This document shows positions 30,940 through 36,147 of a DNA stretch of 36,147 bases, in pieces. Location: contig JAHLFN010000073.1 of assembly GCA_018883725.1 (NCBI GenBank), forward strand, positions 1-36,147, in the 5' to 3' direction. How positions within the stretch are numbered: position 1 is the first letter of the stretch; every line of letters starts with the position of its first letter. Under the pieces are notes generated by a model. It searched no databases, was not told where the DNA came from, and saw only the letters and a program-made list of their open reading frames with translations. A program made the translations under genes and the position numbers. This stretch comes from Candidatus Fusobacterium pullicola (GTDB lineage Bacteria > Fusobacteriota > Fusobacteriia > Fusobacteriales > Fusobacteriaceae).

Positions 30940-31909
30940 AATAGATGTTGCAAATAAGACAATTATAAAAATATTTAAAGATTTAGAGATATATGATTAT
31001 TTAAGTGATGATACGATTACTGAAATAATGATAAATACAGACAGGAAAGTCTGGATAAAGAAACTTGGAGAAGGATTTATAGATACTAATAAATTAGCTG
31101 ATAATAATAAGACTATGAATATATTAAAAATATTGGCAACTTTAAATGAATTATCTTTAAATGAAGAAAACCCAAGATTATCAGCAGAACTAATTTATAA
31201 ATTAACAGATGAAGAGAAATATAAAAAAGCAAGACTTGAAGGATTAATACCTCCAGTTGTTGCTAATCCTAAATTTAACATTAGAAAAAAAATTCCAGTA
31301 ACTAAAAGATTAGAAGATTATTTAAAAGATAAATTTATTACTCAAGAACAATATGATTATTTTATTCAAGCAGTAAAAGATAAAAAAAATATTCTAATAG
31401 TAGGTGGAACAGATACAGGGAAAACTACCTTTGCTAATGCTCTTTTAGGGATAATGGATAGCCTGAATGAAAGACTAATTATAGTAGAGGAAGTAGAAGA
31501 ATTACAAACAAAAGCTCAAAATGTAGATAGAATAACAATAACTGAAGGTGTTTTTAGCTCAACAGAAGCTTTAAAATCTTGTATGAGATTATCTCCAGAA
31601 AGAATTATCTTTGGGGAGGTTAGAGGAGCAGAAAGTTATGATTTACTTGGAGCATTTAACTCTGGACACTCTGGAGGACTAAGTACTATTCATGCTAATG
31701 ATGGACAAGGAGGATTGAAAAAACTTGAAATGTATAATCAACTAGCTTGTCAAAAACCTATGAGTGAATTTATAGTATTAGGAATAAACATTTTAATTAC
31801 ATTAAAAATGGAAAATTATAAAAGATATTTAGATGAAATAGTAGAACTAGATGGTTATAATCCTACAACTCATATGTATGAACTAAAAACAATTTATAAA
31901 AGAAAATAG
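30926..31909 (+). CDS. virB11: VirB11/TrbB-type secretion ATPase
   Basis: 327 residues with a GTG start after AGAGG. Walker A reads GGTDTGKTT (160-168) where the family usually has GGTGSGKTT. The Asp box is RLIIVEEVEEL, then MRLSPERIIFGEVRGAESYD and the His box GHSGGLSTIHAND, all conserved. It forms hexamers at the inner membrane and powers pilus assembly and substrate transfer. The two unusual Walker A residues are worth noting, though the catalytic Lys is present. Confidence 0.92.
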   Translation: MNNSRIDVANKTIIKIFKDLEIYDYLSDDTITEIMINTDRKVWIKKLGEGFIDTNKLADNNKTMNILKILATLNELSLNEENPRLSAELIYKLTDEEKYKKARLEGLIPPVVANPKFNIRKKIPVTKRLEDYLKDKFITQEQYDYFIQAVKDKKNILIVGGTDTGKTTFANALLGIMDSLNERLIIVEEVEELQTKAQNVDRITITEGVFSSTEALKSCMRLSPERIIFGEVRGAESYDLLGAFNSGHSGGLSTIHANDGQGGLKKLEMYNQLACQKPMSEFIVLGINILITLKMENYKRYLDEIVELDGYNPTTHMYELKTIYKRK

Positions 31910-31918
31910 GAGGCAAAT

Positions 31919-32161
31919 ATGAATACTAAAATGCCACTTTATCGAGGTATGACAATAGATAAAACTGTAAGAGGATTACCTAGAAATATATTTTATTCAT
32001 TATGTATGGCAGGAATTATTTCTGTTGCAGTATTTAATAATATTTATATACTAATTCCTTTTTTATTAATATATTTCATTTTAAGGACAATTAATAAAAA
32101 AGATAGCAAAATGCTTGAAAACTTCATAAGAAGAAGTTTAAAGAAATACATTAGTTATTAG
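31919..32161 (+). CDS. virB3: VirB3/TrbD-type membrane protein
   Basis: 80 residues with a short N-terminal MPLYRG motif typical of VirB3/TrbD, then one or two hydrophobic segments (about 23-38 and 42-57). It is found with VirB4, which follows 8 bases later. GGAGG precedes the ATG. Confidence 0.8.
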   Translation: MNTKMPLYRGMTIDKTVRGLPRNIFYSLCMAGIISVAVFNNIYILIPFLLIYFILRTINKKDSKMLENFIRRSLKKYISY

Positions 32162-32169
32162 GAGGCTTT

Positions 32170-34617
32170 ATGGAAATCATTATAATAGTAATTCTTCTAA
32201 CAAGTATTGCTTTTTATATAAAAATGGAGAAAGAATATGACCCAGAAAATAAAGATAGATTGATAGATTATACAGTATGGGGAACTCCAAATAGTAAATC
32301 TCAATTAATTCAAAATAAGAATAATTCAATAATGAAAATTTTAAGATTCAAGGGATTTGATTATGAGAGTTCAACTCCAGCAGAACTTGATTATTTAAGA
32401 GCAAATATTAATAATATTCTGAAAAGATTAGATGAAGGATATGTATTACAAGTAGAGGCAAGAAGAAAAAGAGTAACCGAATATCCTAATAGTACTTTCA
32501 AAGAGAAATTATTACAACAAATGGATAATATAAGAAAAAAGAAAGTAATGAGTGGAATTTATTTTGAAAGTGAATATTATTTAATAATTACTTATTTTTT
32601 GCCAAATAAAAAGCAAAGTAAGTTGAATAACTTAATATATAAAGAAAAAAAAGATATAGAAATATATAACTTAGAGGAAGAAAAATTTTTAAAAACAGTT
32701 GATGATATAAAATTAGGATTAAAGGATTTTGTTTCACAAATTGAAGATATGAATATAGATGAAATGCTTACTTTTTTACATAGCTCATGTAGTTTAAAAG
32801 ACCACTATGTAAAAAGTATGGGGGACTTGGTAGAATTGGATAGTTATATCTCTGATACAACTATTACAGTTGGAGAAACATTAAAATTAAATGGAACTCA
32901 TTATGTAGGTTTAATATCATTACTATCTTATCCAGATGAAACATGGACAGGAATGTTTGATATTATAAATAAATTAAGTATTGAATATAAATGGACTATG
33001 AGATTTATATTTCAAGATGATAATAAAGCTGTTGTAGAAGGTAAAGATAGGGCAAAACATTTTCATAATGAAAAGAAAGGAATATTAGCAGGAATATTAG
33101 AGCGTAAATTAGAAGTCCATGCTGAAGAGTCAAGAGAAAAAGAATTAAGAGAAGAAGAATGTAATAACTATGTATTAGATATAGAAAATGGAGCAGTAAA
33201 ATCAGGATATTATACCTTTGTTTTAACTCTAATTAATGAAGATAAAAGAAAATTAGAAGATGATATGAAGCTAATTGAAAAAGAAATTAATAAATTAGGG
33301 TTTACAACAGTTCAAGAGAAAGTAAATTCATTAGAAGTATTTGTATCTACATTAGCAGGAAATGTTGAATATAATATTAGACGTCCAATATTACATACTG
33401 GAAATTATATAGATTTAATTCCTTTAGGAGCTGATTGGGACGGAGATAAGATAAATAAACATTTTAATCAAGAAGCTCTTTTATATGCAGAAAGTGGATT
33501 AGGGAGTAGTTTTAAGTTTAATTTACATATAGGAGATATAGGGCATACTTTAATACTCGGACCAACTGGAGCAGGAAAATCTGTTTTATTAGCAACATTA
33601 GCTTATCAATGGAGAAAATATAAGGATAATCAAGTTATTATATTTGATAAAGACTCATCTTCTAGGGTTTTAACAGCAGGAGTTGGGGGGAAATTCTTTG
33701 ATATAGGAGTGGACCAAATAGCTTTTCAACCTTTAAAAAATATAGATGATGAAAGAGAATTAGAATGGGCATATGATTGGCTACTTGATATTTTAGTCGC
33801 AGAAGGATTGGAGATTCAATCAGAACATAAAAAATCCTTACTTCAAAGTTTAAAATTAGTTGCTAGTATGGATAAAGAAGATAGAACAATTACTCAATTA
33901 TTATTACAAGAACAAAATAAAGACATTAGAAATATCTTAGAAAGATATACAAATGGAGATAATGGAGTATATGGAAGATATTTTGATAATAATTATGATG
34001 ATTTTAATGCAGTAAATACTTGGCAAGTTTTTGAAATGGGAGCTTTATTTAATACAAAGATTATGCAACCAATGTTAAGTTATTTATTTCATAAACTAGA
34101 AATAGAAATGTTTAATGGGAAAAAAACACTTTTGGTATTAGATGAATGTTGGTTGATGTTACAAAATGGAATTTTTTCTTCAAAAATGTTAGAGTGGTTA
34201 AAAACATTGAGAAAGAAAAATGTTTCAGTAGTTTTTGCTACACAACAATTATCAGATATAGTTAAATCTTCAATTAAAGAGGCAATATTTGAGTCTTGTT
34301 TAACAAAAGTGTATCTTCCTAATAAAGAAGCTTTAAGTTCTGATTTGTTTAAAGATATATATAAAGAATTTGGATTGAATGATACAGAACTTCATATAAT
34401 AAAAAATGGAAAAATGAAGAGAGATTATTATTACAAGTCGCAAAAAGGAGGAAAACTCTTTAGATTAAATCTAAATGAATTGGAATTAGCCTATGTAGGA
34501 GCTTCTACTCCAGATGAACAAAATAAATGTAAAGAAATATTAAAAGAAGTTGTAATTACTGATGAGTTTAATAAAAAATGGCAAGAATACAAGCAGGTAT
34601 CATATGAAGAGTATTAG
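32170..34617 (+). CDS. virB4: VirB4/TrbE-type ATPase
   Basis: 815 residues, the largest protein here. An N-terminal hydrophobic segment (about 2-16), then the CagE/TrbE/VirB domain, and the ATPase domain with Walker A LGPTGAGKS (about 463-471) and Walker B LLVLDECW (about 655-662). VirB4 energises assembly and transfer. The C-terminus overlaps the peptidase start by 14 bases. Confidence 0.93.
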   Translation: MEIIIIVILLTSIAFYIKMEKEYDPENKDRLIDYTVWGTPNSKSQLIQNKNNSIMKILRFKGFDYESSTPAELDYLRANINNILKRLDEGYVLQVEARRKRVTEYPNSTFKEKLLQQMDNIRKKKVMSGIYFESEYYLIITYFLPNKKQSKLNNLIYKEKKDIEIYNLEEEKFLKTVDDIKLGLKDFVSQIEDMNIDEMLTFLHSSCSLKDHYVKSMGDLVELDSYISDTTITVGETLKLNGTHYVGLISLLSYPDETWTGMFDIINKLSIEYKWTMRFIFQDDNKAVVEGKDRAKHFHNEKKGILAGILERKLEVHAEESREKELREEECNNYVLDIENGAVKSGYYTFVLTLINEDKRKLEDDMKLIEKEINKLGFTTVQEKVNSLEVFVSTLAGNVEYNIRRPILHTGNYIDLIPLGADWDGDKINKHFNQEALLYAESGLGSSFKFNLHIGDIGHTLILGPTGAGKSVLLATLAYQWRKYKDNQVIIFDKDSSSRVLTAGVGGKFFDIGVDQIAFQPLKNIDDERELEWAYDWLLDILVAEGLEIQSEHKKSLLQSLKLVASMDKEDRTITQLLLQEQNKDIRNILERYTNGDNGVYGRYFDNNYDDFNAVNTWQVFEMGALFNTKIMQPMLSYLFHKLEIEMFNGKKTLLVLDECWLMLQNGIFSSKMLEWLKTLRKKNVSVVFATQQLSDIVKSSIKEAIFESCLTKVYLPNKEALSSDLFKDIYKEFGLNDTELHIIKNGKMKRDYYYKSQKGGKLFRLNLNELELAYVGASTPDEQNKCKEILKEVVITDEFNKKWQEYKQVSYEEY

Positions 34618-35206
34618 GATATTAATAAAAATAATTATTGTAATAACCATAGGAATATTATATTTCAGAGAAAATTATACTATAAATGTATCTCCATCTA
34701 TCCCAATGGGAATATATAAGAAAATAAAAATAGAAGAAGATTTAAAAATTGGAGATACAGTACTGATAGATATACCTAAAGATATAAGAGAATATATGAC
34801 TAAAAGAGGATATATTAATGATGATATACATTATTTAATAAAGAAAATAGGAGCAACTTCTAAGGATAAAGTAGAAGTAATAGATAATAAGCTTTATATA
34901 AATAATAGAATAGTGAGAGAAATTCCTTTAAAAGATAGTATTGGAAGGCAATTAATTCCAGCTCGAAGAGTACAACCTAAAGAAAATGAGTTTTTTTTAC
35001 TAGGAGATACTAATAACTCTTTTGATGGGAGATATTACGGGACAATCAATAAAAAATTTATTAAGTATAAAGCTAAAGAAGTTTACTTATTTGAAAATAC
35101 AAGAAAAATAGTTAGAGAATTAAAGAAGGAGCTGAAAGAAAATGAAGAAAATACTACTATTGGGAGCAATTATAATATTAACGCAAATAGCACAAGCAAA
35201 TACTAA
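34604..35206 (+). CDS. traF: TraF-type (S26) signal peptidase for pilin maturation
   Basis: 200 residues starting at the ATG at 34604, inside the end of virB4. One membrane segment (about 5-20) is followed by SPSIPMGIYK, with the likely nucleophile Ser (S-x-P-x-G), and YLIKKIGA with the general-base Lys, as in TraF/S26 peptidases. GDTNNSFDGRYYG is the further conserved box. TraF matures or cyclises the VirB2/TrbC pilin. The last 65 bases overlap the next gene. Confidence 0.85.
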   Translation: MKSIRILIKIIIVITIGILYFRENYTINVSPSIPMGIYKKIKIEEDLKIGDTVLIDIPKDIREYMTKRGYINDDIHYLIKKIGATSKDKVEVIDNKLYINNRIVREIPLKDSIGRQLIPARRVQPKENEFFLLGDTNNSFDGRYYGTINKKFIKYKAKEVYLFENTRKIVRELKKELKENEENTTIGSNYNINANSTSKY

Positions 35207-35996
35207 AACTTTAACATTAAGAAACTTAGAAAGCGATATGCACTATCAGTTGAAAGAAAACTCAATATATCTTGAAAAATTAACAGATGAAGAGGGATTT
35301 TTAGATTATTATGATAGGAAAGTAACTTTAGATTATTTATTTGGAGATAAAGAGCATTATGATGAAAAAGGAATTGGAGTTTTTACTAATTTAAATCCAG
35401 ATATAGCTTTAAAAATAACTGGTATTACTAGTAAGAAGAAAGATATAGAAAGTGATATAGTAGGATTCCAATTAGGATATAAAGATACAGATGGTTTTAT
35501 GCTATTTGATAGTTATAGTTCATATTTAATGACAGCTAATTATTATTCTAATAAGTATAAAGCAATAGAAACAGAAGATTATCTAATAAACTTATCTACA
35601 CAAACAGGAAGAATAATTGATATTTCAGAGAATACTTTTGCTGATGTTTATTTAACGGCAGGAGCTGGATTTTATTACTTTGGTAAAGGACAAGATATGA
35701 ATACTGAAATAAAAAAAGATAGTGGATTCATGGGTAATATAGGACTTGGAATGACATATAATATGAGCTTTTATGATTTTAAAAGTTATATTGGTGGAGA
35801 ATATATGTTCAATTATTTAGAAAATATAAAATCAACTCCATTAATGGAAGAGTTGGATAAAAATTATATAGGATTAGTTGCAGGATTAGACTATATAATC
35901 AATGAAAGATTAGCTATAAACACTAAATATACAGTAAATAAATTAGGTAATGATATTCAACATACTACAAGTATAGGATTTACATTTTTATTTTAA
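35142..35996 (+). CDS. outer-membrane beta-barrel protein at the end of the T4SS operon
   Basis: 284 residues. A signal peptide (MKKILLLGAIIILTQIAQAN), then alternating strands and a C-terminal aromatic end, GFTFLF, as used for outer-membrane insertion. No specific family. It overlaps the traF end by 65 bases with its own AAGGAG, so it belongs to the operon. It could be a surface adhesin for mating-pair contact or a surface-exclusion protein. This supports a diderm host. Confidence 0.65.
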   Translation: MKKILLLGAIIILTQIAQANTKTLTLRNLESDMHYQLKENSIYLEKLTDEEGFLDYYDRKVTLDYLFGDKEHYDEKGIGVFTNLNPDIALKITGITSKKKDIESDIVGFQLGYKDTDGFMLFDSYSSYLMTANYYSNKYKAIETEDYLINLSTQTGRIIDISENTFADVYLTAGAGFYYFGKGQDMNTEIKKDSGFMGNIGLGMTYNMSFYDFKSYIGGEYMFNYLENIKSTPLMEELDKNYIGLVAGLDYIINERLAINTKYTVNKLGNDIQHTTSIGFTFLF

Positions 35997-36024
35997 ATAA
36001 ATTTAATTTATTTTAAAGAATCTG

Positions 36025-36046
36025 TTAACTTGAAATGAAAAAGAGG
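36025..36046 (+). repeat. 22-bp leader repeat, copy 2
   Basis: The same 22 bases as at 4055-4076. On a circle this would lie in the leader of the topB operon. From 36047 to the end I see only short ORFs and the hairpin ACATAG/CTATGT (36118-36134). Confidence 0.65.
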
Positions 36047-36117
36047 GAACAGATATGGAAATTGGTAATTAAATAATTTGTCTAAATCAATTTTTCTAAA
36101 AAATTGTATCACAAAAA

Positions 36118-36136
36118 AACATAGTTGTCTATGTCT
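36118..36136. other. terminal hairpin that also pairs with the first bases of the window
   Basis: ACATAG/CTATGT forms a small hairpin. Alternatively CTATGTCT (36129-36136) pairs with AGACATAG at 2-9 if the molecule is circular, with a 12-base loop. This is weak support for a closed circle of this length. Confidence 0.4.
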
Positions 36137-36147
36137 TTAAAAAAATA

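Noticed and set aside
1-36147. tRNA or rRNA genes, insertion sequences, antibiotic resistance genes
   Set aside because: None seen: no transposase, no terminal inverted repeats with target duplications, no resistance-type proteins.

Overview
This window looks like a complete, very AT-rich conjugative plasmid from a Gram-negative, low-GC bacterium, most likely a member of the Fusobacteriota. The reasons are the strong A+T bias, AGGAGG-type ribosome binding sites before most genes, and a P-type (Trb/VirB) secretion system with outer-membrane components. It carries a Rep_3-type initiator with iterons, a partition cassette, a MobA/MobL (MobQ) relaxase and a full type IV secretion system. An 8-bp inverted repeat joins the last and first bases of the window (36129-36136 with 2-9), which fits a circular molecule but does not prove it.

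Layout. 0-3.7 kb: a small basic ORF, topoisomerase III and an ArdC-like antirestriction protein, ending at a strong terminator. 3.7-4.1 kb: an intergenic region with a RadC relic, a 28-bp palindromic site and a clear promoter. 4.1-6.7 kb: small unknown proteins and a serine recombinase. 6.7-15 kb, minus strand: two tandem paralogues, a DUF960-like protein, a NYN-domain protein, a ParB-like/ParA cassette with its own consensus promoter, several small unknowns, a small membrane protein and the Rep initiator. Two copies of a long foldable noncoding element (about 8050-8245 and 12900-13085) lie upstream of two of these genes. 14.9-15.6 kb: the origin, with 22-bp iterons and three tandem 13-mers. 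15.6-18.2 kb: a structured leader with a MobQ-like nic sequence, the relaxase and a TraD-like accessory protein. 18.3-19 kb: a tyrosine recombinase. 19-36 kb: the secretion operon.

The secretion operon reads VirB2, VirB8/TrbF, VirB9/TrbG, VirB10/TrbI, [cargo island], VirB5/TrbJ, a lipoprotein, a small protein, Fic, VirB6/TrbL, VirD4, an unknown coiled coil, VirB11/TrbB, VirB3/TrbD, VirB4/TrbE, a TraF-type peptidase and an outer-membrane beta-barrel protein.

The most notable observation is a near-identical C-terminal tail (K-K-x-I-[IR]-[KR]-..., then an acidic run ending in [LF]-E-L) on five otherwise unrelated proteins: the ArdC-like protein, a MORN-like protein, a RadC/JAB-like protein, a YwqK-like MORN-repeat protein and a Fic protein. 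Three of these five genes sit together between virB10 and virB5. I infer that the tail is a secretion tag recognised by this plasmid's own VirD4/T4SS, and that the tagged proteins are delivered into recipient cells with the DNA. Other items worth checking are the twin structured RNA elements, a hairpin repeated three times (GGGACA/TGTCCC), a ParA with two AbrB-like N-terminal domains, a second tail shared by VirB5 and its neighbouring lipoprotein, and repeats flanking the mobilization/recombinase module.
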